Positions 1 to 11,892 of a stretch of 64,000 nt of DNA are shown here, in pieces. The DNA lies in the NCBI RefSeq assembly GCF_000346465.2, contig NC_034015.1, positions 7,083,980 through 7,147,979 of the forward strand. Direction: 5' to 3'. Source of the DNA: Prunus persica (lineage: Eukaryota > Streptophyta > Magnoliopsida > Rosales > Rosaceae). The notes under the pieces are model-generated. The model was not told the origin of the DNA and did no database searches. It worked only from the letters and a program-made list of their open reading frames with translations. The translations under genes and the position numbers were made by a program. Position 1 is the first letter of the stretch, and each line of letters begins with the position of its first letter.

Positions 1-1000
1 ATAGTTAGACGACGTTCTTTGAACAATTGAGTCGTTATGGTTTACACATCTTCAATTTCTTAAGGGTTCAGGGTATCATCGACGACGTTTATGTAACGAC
101 AGCGGTTAAGTCGTTGATATATATATTTTACGTCGTATAGTTAAATAGCCGCCATGGTTTCTCATTTTAACGACGTCATTTTAACGACTTAGTAGTCTAT
201 TACAATTTACAACGTCTACAATTTATTAACACCGACGTGGTTTGTTGTTGTGGTAAGAATATTTTATTATTTTTATATCAAAATATTCAAAATAAATTTA
301 AAATAAATCAGAAAATTGAAAAGTCAACTCCTATGAAGTCATTGATATATTTTCTTCCACATAAACCTTGAAAAAATTCATTTTGAATAACAAAAATTTA
401 AAATGACCATCCAAAACAAAATTGTTTTGATGAGTCATAAAATCACTTCTAGTTTTATGGTTTAGGGTTTAGAGTCTAGGGTTTAGAGATTAGGGTTGTT
501 ATTTATTGGGGTTTATTTTTAAAGTATAATTTTTGGGTAGTCTAGGGTATATGTTAGGCTTTAAAACCATAAAACCTTTTATAAACTTAATTTTTTAAAT
601 TGTATAATTTAGTTTTATGGGTTTAGGGTATTAATTTTTAACGACGGTGGTTGCGTCGTGGAATACATATTTTACGTCGTACAGAAAAACATACGACATG
701 GTTTACGCTTTAAACGACGTCATTTTAATATGTAAGTCGGTTTATATAATTTACAACGTCTTTAATTTCTTAACACCGACGTGGTTTTTCAGTCGTCGTT
801 ATATAAAAAATTCAAAATAAATTTAAAATTAATCCGAAAAATGAAGCTTCAAAATGAACGGCCTTACGTTCTTAATCCGAAAAATGAAGTTTCCGTCGTG
901 GAATATTAAATTTACGTCGGTACGTGTAGAACTTTCGCCTTGGTTTTTCTTTCGACGTTTTAAAACGCGCGAACTCTAAAAATTTTCGCGCGACCTAAAT
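1..1000. repeat. Left subterminal repeat region of the CACTA element
   Basis: Short words ACGACG, CGTCGT and CGACGT recur about every 20-60 bases on both strands, separated by AT-rich sequence, mirroring 5538-7060. Similar phrases recur around 60-180 and 640-780. In En/Spm elements such subterminal motifs bind the element-encoded protein. An AT-rich, less repetitive stretch at 300-600 contains several copies of GTTTAGGG/GTCTAGGG. No gene is seen here. Confidence 0.75.
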
Positions 1001-1079
1001 TTTTTTAGATTTGGCTCTTATTCTTATACTTCGAACCCTGAAACCTAAAATTTTCAGATTTCGCGCGACATAACATTTC

Positions 1080-1447
1080 GCTCTCTCACTTCTGCTCTAA
1101 TTAAAAGTTGCACTCTCCAGGCTCCGTCGAATCTGTGAGCTCGTCCAACCTGTAAGTATAAACCCTATCTTCCCCTTGTAAATTCATTGAATGATATTAG
1201 GTTCTTTTGTTAAAGGCTTTTATGTGTATGCTTTGCGATCTGTTAATAATGTGCTTATAGGTATGGGTTCATGGATTTTCTGTTTAATGGGTTCATGACA
1301 AGATCAAATAAAGGTGTACTTTTGCCTGGAAATCAACACAAAAAGACACAGATCACCAACTTCCAAATGATTTCCAAGCAAAAGGTACCACCTTTATGTG
1401 ATCTTGTTATTGACCGCTCTGAAAAAAATGTTGGCGAGCAACTCTGA
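1080..1447 (+). CDS. Possible 5' leader and first exon of a CACTA element gene (uncertain)
   Basis: Downstream of the left repeats the sequence becomes gene-like. A CT-rich leader at 1080-1150 ends in a good donor (CCTGTAAGTA at about 1150). An ATG at 1271 opens 58 codons to a TGA at 1445-1447 (MDFLFNGFMTRSNKG start). CACTA elements usually carry a second gene besides TNP2, and this is where it, or TNP2's 5' leader, would lie. The assembly gap at 1536 removes whatever followed. No domain is recognised. It could equally be an untranslated leader of the transposase transcript. Confidence 0.3.
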
Positions 1448-1535
1448 CACACGAATGAGTACATTGATCCTGATCATGGTGGATGCGAGTGGTGAAAACA
1501 AGGAACCGATTCTGGTTCTAATAAGGTTGTCTTTG

Positions 1536-1635
1536 NNNNNNNNNNNNNNNNNNNNNNNNNNNNNNNNNNNNNNNNNNNNNNNNNNNNNNNNNNNNNNNNN
1601 NNNNNNNNNNNNNNNNNNNNNNNNNNNNNNNNNNN
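1536..1635. other. Assembly gap of 100 N
   Basis: Exactly 100 consecutive N, the usual placeholder for a gap of unknown length, inside the CACTA element between the leader region and the transposase. Any reading frame drawn across it is not real. Confidence 0.99.
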
Positions 1636-1818
1636 CATATCTGTTATGTGAATGGGGAATGGATTTAATTTGTCGTATCTTTTAATCACCCTATGTTATG
1701 TTGAATTGGGAATGGATTTATTGTTTTCATGCTTGGTTTCATGTATATGTTGGTTTCTTGCTTGGTTTCATATATATGTTGTGTTCTTAATGGGTTTTGT
1801 GTTCTTGAAAATAAACTG

Positions 1819-2012
1819 AGACACGACGAATTTTAAGGCTTACGACGACGATTACACGACGGTTTTTTTAAACTACCGTCGTTGTATTACTTATACACGA
1901 CGGTTTTTTCATAAACCGTCGTTTGTATTACTTATAATAGACGACGTCTGTTGAAAATCCGTCGTCTATATATGCCAAATACGTCTGTTTTTGTTTAAAA
2001 CCCGTCGTCTCT
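1819..2012. repeat. Cluster of imperfect palindromes inside the CACTA element
   Basis: At least three consecutive inverted repeats built on ACGACGGTTT...AAACCGTCGT lie here, only about 100 bp before the transposase ATG: one near 1855-1885, one near 1897-1923 and a weaker one near 1930-1970. The motif matches the subterminal repeats at 7031-7053. They may be extra transposase-binding sites near the gene's promoter or the remnant of a small nested relative. Confidence 0.6.
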
Positions 2013-2113
2013 GTTGTGTATTACTTGCGATTAGATCATTGTATAATCTGCTATAGTGATGGTCATTGCCTGTATTTTCACTTTATTATAGATAATAGGT
2101 TATAGTGTCGGAG

Positions 2114-5100
2114 ATGGATAAGTCATGGATGCACTCGGATAGAAGATCGAAGGCATATGAATTTGGGGTGGAAGCATTTTTGAACTTTGCTGTAGAAAAT
2201 CTTCTAACTACAACACATATCCGTTGTCCATGTGTTAAATGTGTTAATTTGAAGTTGTTTGGGGTTGGAATTATAAGGGATCACTTATACTTTAATGGAA
2301 TTGACCAAAGCTATAAGAATTGGACATTTCACGGAGAACCTTGGGAAGCAACTACTAATGCTAGTAGAAATGTTGAAGAAGATGATGGCCATAGTAGGTA
2401 CAGTTTTGTGTCTGAAGAAATTGATATGGATGATAATGATTTTGGTGATTTTGGTTCGGATCCGTATGAGTTTGCCAATGTGATTGGGGATGGAGATCAA
2501 CCAATGTACCCTGGTTGTAGAAAGTACACGAAGTTATCGGCATTAGTGAAGTTGTATAATTTGAAGGCAAAACATGGGATGAGTGATGTCTGTTTTACAG
2601 AATTATTGATACTTCAAGGCGATTTGCTTCCAGAAGGAAATACAATACCAACCTCCATGTATGAGGCTAAAAAGACTTTGTGTGCATTGGGGCTGAGTTA
2701 TGAGAAAATGCACGCATGCCCCAATGATTGCATCTTGTATAGGAAGGAGTATGAGGATTCAACTAATTGTCCTACTTGTGGTATCTCAAGGTGGAAGGAA
2801 GGCAAAGATTCAATCTTGAAAGAGGGTGTGCCAGCGAAGGTGGTGTGGTATTTTCCCCCAATTCCAAGGTTTAAAAGGATGTTTCAATCACATGAGACAG
2901 CTAAGAGTTTGACTTGGTGGCATGCTGCTAGAAAATCAATTGACGGTCAGATGTCTCATCCGGCGGATTCCCCGTCTTGGAAACTTCTTGATGATAAATG
3001 GCCTGAGTTTGGTAATGAGCCGAGAAACTTGAGATTGGCTCTTTCATCTGATGGATTCAATCCCCACAGTTCTCTAAGTAGCAGATATAGTTGTTGGCCG
3101 GTTATCTTAGTTACATATAATCTCCCTCCATGGCTGTGCATGAAACGAAAGTTCATGATGTTAACCTTATTGATTTCCGGTCCTAAACAACCCGGAAATG
3201 ATATAGACGTCTACTTGGAGCCTTTGATTGATGATTTAAAATCCTTGTGGGTTGGGATTAGAGGAGTGTATGATGCACATAATGGAGAATACTTTACACT
3301 CAGAGCTGCATTAATGTGGACAATTAATGATTTCCCCGCCTATGGAAACTTATCTGGTTGTGTTGTTAAAGGATATAAAGCTTGTCCAATATGCGGCGAT
3401 GATACACCTAGTCACAGGTTGAAAAATGGCCACAAAATTTGTTACATTGGGCATAGAAAATGGTTACCAATCAATCATCCATATAGGAGGCAACGTGCAG
3501 CTTTTAATGGGAAACCTGAATATGGCATACCTCCCGAGCCATTAACCGGAGAAGAAGTGCTGCATATGGTTGAAAATGGTGACAGAGTTTGTTGGAAGAA
3601 GAAATCAATATTCTTTGATCTCGAGTATTGGAAATACCTTCCTGTGAGGCATGCCCTAGATGTTATGCACATTGAGAAGAATGTTTGCGATAGTATCATT
3701 GGTACATTGCTGGAGATCCCTGGAAAAAATAAAGATGGGATTGCTGCTCGATTAGATTTATTGAACATGGGGGTCAAAACTGATTTGCAACCCGAGTATG
3801 GAGAAAGACGTACTCGTTTGCCTCCTGGGCCTTGGAATTTGTCAAGAGCAGAGAAGAGAGAGGTTTGCAATTCTTTCTATGGTATGAAGGTCCCTGAAGG
3901 TTATTCTTCAAATATTAAAAATCTTGTATCTTTACAAGATTCAAGACTTCTTGGCCTTAAATCACATGATTGTCATACCTTAATGCAACAATTGCTCCCT
4001 GTGGCAATTCGTTCTGTTTTGGAGAAGCCTGCAAGGTATGCAATAACTCGTTTGTGCTTCTTCTTCAATGCTATATGTGCAAAGACTGTTGATGTTTCCA
4101 AGCTAGATAAGTTGGAAGAAGATGTAGTAGTTACTCTGTGTTTGCTTGAGAAGTACTTTCCCCCTTCATTCTTTGATATCATGGTTCATCTAGTAGTACA
4201 TCTTGTCAGAGAAGTTCGTCTATGTGGGCCAGTATATTTTAGGTGGATGTATCCGTTTGAAAGATATATGAAAGTGCTGAAGGGGTATGTTCAGAATCGT
4301 ACTCGTCCCGAAGGTTGCATTGCTGAGCGGTATATAGCTGAAGAAGCGGTAGAGTGTTGTACTCAGCATTTATCTGATGTTAGTACAGTTGGAGTGCCTT
4401 CAAGCCAAAAGATGGGACTTTCAAAGCCATTATCAGGTTGCACAGTGAGCGTAGTTGATCAGGACCTGTTGAATCAAGCACATCTATATGTCTTGGAGAA
4501 TACGGAGGAAGTCCTACCTTATATCGAGTACGTATGAGCTTTATTCTTTAAGTTTCCATTTTAAATTATTTCTTATGTTTATCTTCTATATTTAGGACCG
4601 TAATGCTTGAATTTTTCGTGTCATGTAGGCAACATATGATTCACATCAAGACTGCTTATCCAAAATTTAGAAAGAGAACAAAGTGGCTGCAGGATAAGCA
4701 CAATAGCACTTTCATTCAATGGCTACGCTTCAAGGTATATATTGTTGAATAACATATTTCTCTTTTAATTTTCTTCTTGTTTATATGTTAGATTGAATTA
4801 AGATATGATTAATTTGCAGGTTCAAAGTGAACTTGAGGAAGACAATCATGGCGTATCAGAAAATTTAAGGTGGCTAGCAGCTGGTCCAAACATGTCAGTG
4901 CCATTATATAGGAGCTATCTTATTAAAGGTATTAAATTCAATATCAAGGCACAAGATGATGTGCGGACAACTCAAAATAGTGGAGTTTATTTACTTGCAC
5001 ATACCATGCAAGTTGCTAGTGCCAAGGATAAAAACCCAATTCTCTCAAATATGGGTTTCTATGGTGTCATTCAAGAAATTTGGGACCTTGACTACCAAAA

Positions 5101-5464
5101 GTTTACAATCCCAGTCTTTAGGTGTGATTGGATAGATAGTTCTGGTCTTGTAGTCGACGAACTTGGATTTACCCTTGTAGATTTGAGTAAAATTGGATAT
5201 AGGAATGACCAATTTGTTTTGGCTTCTCAAGTCAAACAAATATTTTTTGTTGACGACCCGATGCATCGTGGTTGGTCGGTAGTGTTATCAATGCCTAATA
5301 GAGAATATAATGATGTTATTGGTGATGAAGTCTTAGGTGATGTGATAATTGAGTGTAAGCCATTTACTAGAGGGATGCCAAATGTTGACACATTTGATGA
5401 ACTGGTGGGTGAGTTAGGCGGTCAAAATATTCGAGATGGGTGTGAAGATATATGGATTGAATGA
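2114..5464 (+). CDS. TNP2: TNP2-like CACTA transposase, three exons
   Basis: The transposase cuts and moves CACTA elements in the nucleus. Exons are 2114-4527, 4629-4734 and 4820-5464, with donors GTACGT and GTATAT and acceptors TGTAG and TGCAG. The phases agree and give 1054 residues without a stop. I start at ATG 2114 (MDKSWMHSDRR), the usual family start; the frame is open slightly further upstream but has no ATG. Visible in order: an N-terminal transposase-associated domain with CPCVKC near residue 38; the tnp2 (Transposase_21) domain with SSDGFNP near 312 and the YGNLSGC region near 409; a DUF4218 region about 625-742; and in exon 3 a DUF4216 region about 915-990. Order and length are typical of an intact gene. 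Palindromes at 1819-2012 lie just upstream. Activity cannot be judged from sequence alone. Confidence 0.93.
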
Positions 5465-5537
5465 TGCTTATGTAATTGGCAGTGTATGACATTAATTTTG
5501 TAATATATTGTAATGTGATTTCTTCACTTTCTACGTT

Positions 5538-7060
5538 CAAATAAAACACGACGTTATTGTGAACCAGTTATTCAGCATATTTACCGACGTCTTAAAGCAA
5601 CGTAACAATGAAGAACCACGACGCAATTGTGAAGCAATTATTCAGGATATCACGTCGGGGAAGGATTAAGAACCGCCATGTAATTCAAAATAACACGACT
5701 CCAATCCCATAATACCGACGTCTAAAAAACGAGATATATAATCTGAACGTTAAAAAATACGACGTCATCATACATTTTCCACGTCGCAAGTTCTTTTATA
5801 AACGAAGAGGAACGAAATGAATTCCGACGGAAATTCATTATAACCGCCGTCTAATAACAATTAAACGACGTTATTTGTAATACGGCTCTCATCATAATCA
5901 ACGCCGTCTATATGTTCTGTAATACGGCTCTCATTTATTTGGAACCGACGTTGTTTAGAAGTTCAACGTCGTCTATATTATTAAGTGCGTCGTGAGTAAT
6001 GATGATAGATATAAATACAACGTCGACTATATAAATTCCACCGACGTTGTTTCGCATTTCAACGTCAACTGTATAAATACATACGTCGTAAATAATGACA
6101 CTGACAACTATTTCCACGTCATCTTTTTTAGAAAAATCGAAGTGGAAAATTTATTTCACGACGGTTGTTTGTAAATAAGAGACGTAGTATATTTCAATAA
6201 CGTCGTCTTCTCATGTATTTAAAGACGTCATATTTTTTCTTGTCGTGTAAATTATATTTAACGGCGTAAAATTTTAGTTGTCGTCGTTGTATGTATATCT
6301 TGCGGCCTTTTTCTTTTAACATGTGTCATATTTTTCCTTTTTAACGACGGTGATTTGTTTGAGTTGGTCGTCTATTCTCATCCTCGACTATTTTCTAGAA
6401 CTTTAGCAGACTAAACACGTCTGTTTTTATTATTTTCCGACGTTGTTTTATTTAACAACGTCTAATATTTATCGTCGTTGTTTGTTTCTGAAAATATGAC
6501 GTATAAATTTTGTAATACGACTCTCATATATTTGTAACCGACGTTGTTTCGTTTTTCAACGTCTACTCAATAAATACATACGTCGTAAATAATGACACTG
6601 ACAACTATTTCCACGTCATCTTTTATCGAAAAATCGAAGTGGAAAATTAATTTTACGACGGCTGTTTTTATATATGCGACGTAGTAGGTATCAATAACGT
6701 CGTCTTCTAATGTATTTAAAGACGTCAAATTTTTTATTGTCGTGAAAATGATATTTAACGGCGTCGTTTTTTATTTCCGTCGTTGTATGTCTATCTTGCG
6801 GCCTTGTTCTCTTAATATGTGTCATATTTTTCCTTTTTAACGACGGTTTTTTTAGAGAGTTGGTCGTCTATTCTCATCCTCGACTGCTTTTTTAGATCTT
6901 TTTGCAGTACAAAGACGTCGTTTTGTATTTGTTGATGACGTTGTATATTTTAACAACGACGGTGATTTAGCGTCGTGGTATATGATGGAAAAGATGACGG
7001 TGGATTCCACGACCATTGAAAAATCGAATACACGACGGTGATTTACCGTCGTCTTTTTGC
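5538..7060. repeat. Right subterminal repeat array with a large tandem duplication
   Basis: About 1.5 kb between the transposase stop and the terminus is packed with ACGACG, CGTCGT and CCGACGT words. A block of roughly 390 bp occurs twice in direct orientation, about 497 bp apart: near 6025-6415 and 6522-6912. Shared phrases include AATGACACTGACAACTATTT, CTTGCGGCC and GTTGGTCGTCTATTCTCATC. No coding potential is seen. Confidence 0.85.
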
Positions 7061-7108
7061 TTTTTTGTAGTAGTGATTGGAGCTTCAAATGTTTAAAACT
7101 TGAACTAA

Positions 7109-7365
7109 GGGCACATTTGTTGCCTATGATTGAATTGGATTGAATAACTCACTAGATTCAAAGTATGATGGAGATTTTGTCCAACGCAAAGGTAAAAGAT
7201 GGATTAGTCATGAAGAAAAACTTATCCATCAACAACATATTATTGATCCCTTCTAATCTTCACAAAATGAAAAATTTGTCAACGCTACCTTTATTTCTTA
7301 CTTCAGCATAAGTTGAATCTCATGAGTTATTCAGTTTAATTCAACCTTAAGCACCAAACACGGCG
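7109..7365. mobile_element. Harbinger/Tourist-type MITE with TAA target duplication
   Basis: 257 bp flanked by TAA at 7106-7108 and 7366-7368, the 3-bp target favoured by PIF/Harbinger elements. Imperfect inverted ends of about 43 bp run from GGGCACATTTGTTGCCTA inward to GAATAACTCA on the left, matched by the reverse complement of 7323-7365. No ORF. It lies 31 bp beyond the CACTA terminus. Confidence 0.8.
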
Positions 7366-7539
7366 TAAAGGAAAATGCAACCACATTAGGTATTGTTGAA
7401 ATTTGTGTGAGATACTAAGCCATGGATGATAGTCTTATATTGTTGAGAGTGAACTGAACTTAGTTTAGGGATTATGGCAGCAGAGAAAAGGGTTTGTTGC
7501 AGCATGTGGGTGGTGATTGTGGTTGGGGTTGGTGGGTGA

Positions 7540-10518
7540 TGACAAGACCCGACCCAATTTTCACTTTGGAATTCGAGCCAAGTCCTGTGCGTGTCCGACA
7601 CCTGGCGAATGTCGGGCACAAAAGACCTTTTTATCCCTCTCGTTTCAAATTCTTTTTACGCTTTTCCTTAGACTTCTGCCGAAAATTCGGCAGAGTCTCC
7701 CCTGTATTTTGACCAAACCAAAAGTTTTCCACCTGTTAAACAATCAAATAAGTCCACACCAACTGCCAGAATATCTCAAATAACAGATCTCAACTCCAGT
7801 TTTTCAGTTTCAAATAGATATCAGAGCATTTTCTAGAGTTTTCAGGGTTCTAAGGATTTTCCACAAAACTCTACCTTATTTGGTGGCGCGGAAGCTATGA
7901 ACGGCCCGGTGGTGGATCCTGCGCACTTCTACGGCCTGGGGGCGAAAAACAGGTTAAAAACGTGAGTGGACAAAAATAAGGTTCTTAAAAACAAGCTAGA
8001 ACATAATAACCCCCGTTTGAAATACATAGGGATATAAATCGCTAATTTATCTCTATGTCAAAACAAGGTATTCAAATAAGCATGTAAAGCGTGTTAACGA
8101 ATATACTCGTATACTGAACAAATATATAAGGATATAAATGCGGGAATATCAAAGAAACTGATATAAAATAACTAAAAGTCATAATTGAATAAAAGAAAAC
8201 TCAAAATCCTTTGAAAATACCACCTATTTGTACCCCTGTCATGTCCGTCAATTCCCCTGGTAGGTCTCGGGCGCCACGCAGTCTACCTGAGCCGCAAACT
8301 GGCAAAATCAGGGGACTATGATCAGCCTGATCAGCCGGCAAGTCCTCGATGACACCAAGTCAGCTCGAGTCGCTCTGGCAGGATGCAGGGGACCGTAGTC
8401 AGCCTGATCCGCAATCCTAGCAGGTCTCGGGGACACAGAGTCAGCCGAGCCGCAATCCTGGCAGGTCTCGAGACACCAAGTCTGCCGAGCCACAAATCCT
8501 GGCACTCACGGTCCGAGCGTCCCCGTAACTCGTGAGGCAAAGTCAAGTGCACTGACGTGAACTGAAATCGGACTGGATGTCCGTAGACATCGGTCCAACT
8601 CTGGGTAATCACCAAATAAAGGGTGGGTACATGGTGGTTCTAAAATAAACTATATTTAGAAAAATCTAATAGCTCACTGCCTTTTTGTGAAACTGACATT
8701 TAACTGCTGTCTCTTCTGATAAAGTTCTCAAACTCTGCTTTTTATATTACTTGAGCTTCAGTAACTAAACAACACGTAAATCAAAGCATTGTACCGCTCA
8801 CATCACGTTTGAAATAAATAGTTCATAAAATTTCTTCAAAATCAATAATCAAATTAACCCATATAAACTGACTTATAAAAGCTTATTTGTATAAAATCAT
8901 TATAAAATCATTTAAGTAATCTCATTTATATAAATCATTTATATAACTCCTGCATATAAAATCGTTTATGAAAGAAAGTCCACTCATTGATGGTCCGAGC
9001 TAATTCGACCCTTCGAAGGTCCCTCCTGCGGGTCGACTGGATCTCTGGGGCCTGATTATCCATGAATAATAAATCAATAAACTGCTGAATAAAAAGAATT
9101 TAAATTAAACACCCTGCCCCCGGCTCCTAGAAATACGTGCACTCGTTTCAAGTTACTCCTATGCCCACATTAGCCTTTCAGACTCTTAGATCAGTTTTGG
9201 AAGACTCAACGCTTGACTAAGCGATAAACCACCAGACCGGCCAATCCGGGACCCCGTGGGTCCATGGTCTCCAATGGCCAATCTGGGCTTCTATGAAGGT
9301 TCCTGATAGAGAAGGAACCATGTTCCACGAGTTTGGTCCGAAACGGACGGTCGGATTAGCCGAAATCGCGGTATCGCTTAAAATCCAAACCCTAGCCCCA
9401 GGGTTCGCGATTTCGGAGTATTCGGGACTCCGATTCGCAATCCGTCGAATCCTACACGATCCTGAAATCATGTAGACCGACATATCCAAAATTCAGTGTG
9501 ATCCAACGATTTGATGACACTGCACCCAAGGATCGCGCGATATAAAAAATCCGTTCGGGGCTCAAACGGACTCCGAATCGAGATCCGCAAAATCCTACGC
9601 GCTCGTGACGACACGAGGGTCACAAAACTGTATAGAATTACTTCACCACCCTCGCCCACGTGCCCCAGCACGCGCTGGCAGATTTGGGTGTCTTAAACGA
9701 TTTCGGGTGGTCGAAAAATCTCAGAACCAGGACTCCAAACTCCTATCCTAGGTCAAACACCCCATTTGGAGTCACTTTTGTTCTTGGACATACCCCCAAA
9801 AAGTTACCAGAAACAGTAGATTACGGCAGCCGAAGTTTCGGCCAGATTTCAAGTCGAAAATTAATCGCTTTAGAGCTAAACTCGATCGAAACCCATACAT
9901 CCATCCACTAGAACACGAAAAATAGCTAAGAAACCATACCTTACGCGATCGATTTGGTGGAGAATTGAAGGAGAAAATTGAGCTGGAAGTTTGAACACGA
10001 AATCCAGCAAAAATGGAGTTTTCCGGCGAGCTCCGGCCACGGCAACTCCGCGAAGGGTCAGAAAATGACGGCGGTCGAGTGGTGGTTCGTTTGGTACCAA
10101 CGGCGGAGATCGGCTCCAAGTGTGGTGGCCGTGGCGACAATGAGAAGGGAGGAAGGTCGGCTAGCGCGGGCTGATCGGGAGGAGAGAGAGAGAGAGAAGA
10201 GAGAGAAATGAGGAGAGAGAAGGGAGGAAGGGATAAAAATCTGACTTTTTGATCAAATTACCATTTTGCCCTTCGCGGTATTTTGATATATTTTCTTCGT
10301 TACAAGTCTGATTCGGGTCTACTCCTGTGTCTACGGACTCGTTTCGCCGTGCTCTACGTAATGGCGTAAGCGGAATTGCCAAATTCTTTTCCGATCAAAA
10401 AGTCAACTTTTTCCCTATTAAATAATACGAGGGCAAAATTATCTTTTTGCTAGAAGATATTAATCCTACTTTTTAGATATTTTATTTCTTTTTAGATATT
10501 TTATTTTGGGTTATTACA
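7540..10518 (-). mobile_element. Solo LTR, 2979 bp, probably Ty3/Gypsy
   Basis: On the minus strand it begins TGTAATAACCC and ends GGGTCTTGTCA (TG...CA). It is flanked by a perfect 5-bp target duplication GGTGA at 7535-7539 and 10519-10523. No gag or pol sequence is present, so it is most likely a solo LTR left by recombination between two LTRs. Long LTRs with a TGTAATAACCC-like start occur in plant chromoviruses such as the Tekay/Del group, but I cannot assign the lineage. Short reading frames inside (for example 8331-8615 and 9772-10140) match no known domain and are treated as chance. Confidence 0.88.
8250..8505. repeat. Degenerate GC-rich minisatellite inside the solo LTR
   Basis: Four to five diverged units of about 40-55 bp share AGTCAGCC, GAGCCGCAATCCTGGCAGG and TCTCG...GACAC. 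The clearest three are consecutive from about 8398 to 8500. Base composition is much richer in GC than the surroundings. Confidence 0.65.
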
Positions 10519-10523
10519 GGTGA

Positions 10524-11559
10524 GTTCTCATTTCACTAATTATTCTTACTTGACGCTTTGGACGAGTATTTTCAAAACCTTACGAGAACTTCTTATATCG
10601 CCGCTTTGTGTCTTGTCTTAAGGCAACGGAAGGCATACACCTTTACTGCTCTTCGATACATATATATATTTATTTATTTATTTATAAAGTTTTTTTATTT
10701 ATTTAAAAAAATCAACAATTACACATTTTTATTAATTTTAAAGTGGTTTATAATTTTTTAAAATTATTTTTATAAAATTTGTGAAATATAGTGATTAAAT
10801 TAACCAAATTTGAAACGCAATGATAAAATATACATTGACCAAAAAGGTATTGAACTCACCCAAAAAAACACAGCCAAGAGTATGGCTGCAGATATTTGAA
10901 ATTTGACTTGAGGCTCATAATATTCAGGTGGTCATTTCATGTGGTACTTAATGAAATTATTGTGAGGAGTGAGGACCATGCACAAGTGGTGGACACTGAG
11001 CAAAGTGGTAGGGGAAGAAACTGCATTGAAGAGAGCGAAACTCGTTTGGCTTTTTCTAGGAAAAATACAAGATTTGGAAACCCCCAAAAGCCATGGATTT
11101 TAACCTTTTCTGCTTTTTCACATTCATATATAACTCTTTTAGGGGGCATTTCCTATAAATAGAACTTTCATATTGTGTTCCATGTATGGTGTCAAATTCA
11201 TAAGTGCGGGATAACTAATATAGCATATTGTACAATAAGGCAGTGATTTTTACACTCCACTTTTATTCTCATGCACTCTTTCTTCCTTTTAAAAGTATTT
11301 TATATCATTTTCTTGTTTACATTCTCATTTATGCTTCATTTTTTTTTAAAATTTTAAACTTAATCATTTTTACGTTGACTGGGTTATTGCAGTGAGACGT
11401 GAGACTACCATCGGACTCAGGGATGTGGTTGGGTAATTTTTATGCACTCACAAGTAGAGTCCATAAGGATAATATAGGAGTGTACCGATGGGGTGTTAGC
11501 TGGATTGGTCCATGCTTTTGGTTTGATTCCAAATGGATGAGAAAAATTCTCATGCAACG
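10524..11559. other. Spacer without recognised gene
   Basis: AT-rich sequence with a TTTA-rich stretch at 10660-10780. A TATA-like CCTATAAATAG lies at 11151-11161, but no convincing reading frame follows. The 88-codon frame at 10896-11162 has no recognised domain. Confidence 0.5.
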
Positions 11560-11667
11560 GAGATAACACTTTTTGCTATATCAGGCCAATAACACAATGA
11601 CACGTAGGATAACTTTTCCACATATCATTGTGTTATTGGCCAAGAATAGCAATACAATGCTATCTCT
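11560..11667. mobile_element. Short foldback MITE, about 108 bp
   Basis: Two arms of about 48 bp form an almost complete hairpin. The left arm runs GAGATAACACTTTTTGCTAT...CCAATAACACAATGACACGT. The right arm (11618-11667) is its reverse complement with a few mismatches. Related copies appear at 19349-19455 and, truncated, at 16931-17010. Confidence 0.75.
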
Positions 11668-11892
11668 ATTATATGTAAGTTTTTTCCTAAGTGGACGTGG
11701 GTTCAAGTCCCTATAGTACTCGTGTATGTGAGTTTCTCCTCCCATTTCTAACTTTAACCCAAAAATAAAAATTAAAAGGATAACAAAGGAGTGTTAAAGT
11801 TTATTGAAAATTAAAGGATAAAATTGGTAAGACAAGCTACAAAAACAATTAATTCAAGTTTGGTGGTCTTAGGGGAGTCTTCATTTATTAAC

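Larger units (their letters stand above)
1..7075 (+). mobile_element. CACTA (En/Spm-type) DNA transposon, left end outside the window
   Basis: The right terminus at 7061-7075 reads, on the minus strand, CACTACTACAAAAAA, the classic CACTA end. Inside lie a TNP2 transposase gene (2114-5464) and dense ACGACG/CGTCGT words in both flanks (1-1000 and 5538-7060), as expected of subterminal transposase-binding repeats. The left terminus and therefore the 3-bp target duplication cannot be seen; the three bases after the right end are ATT. The element is at least 7.1 kb and contains an assembly gap. The intact transposase suggests it is, or recently was, autonomous; that is inference. Confidence 0.93.

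Noticed and set aside
9772..10211. Overlapping frames near the end of the solo LTR
   Set aside because: No recognised domain, both strands open in GC-richer sequence, lies within an LTR.
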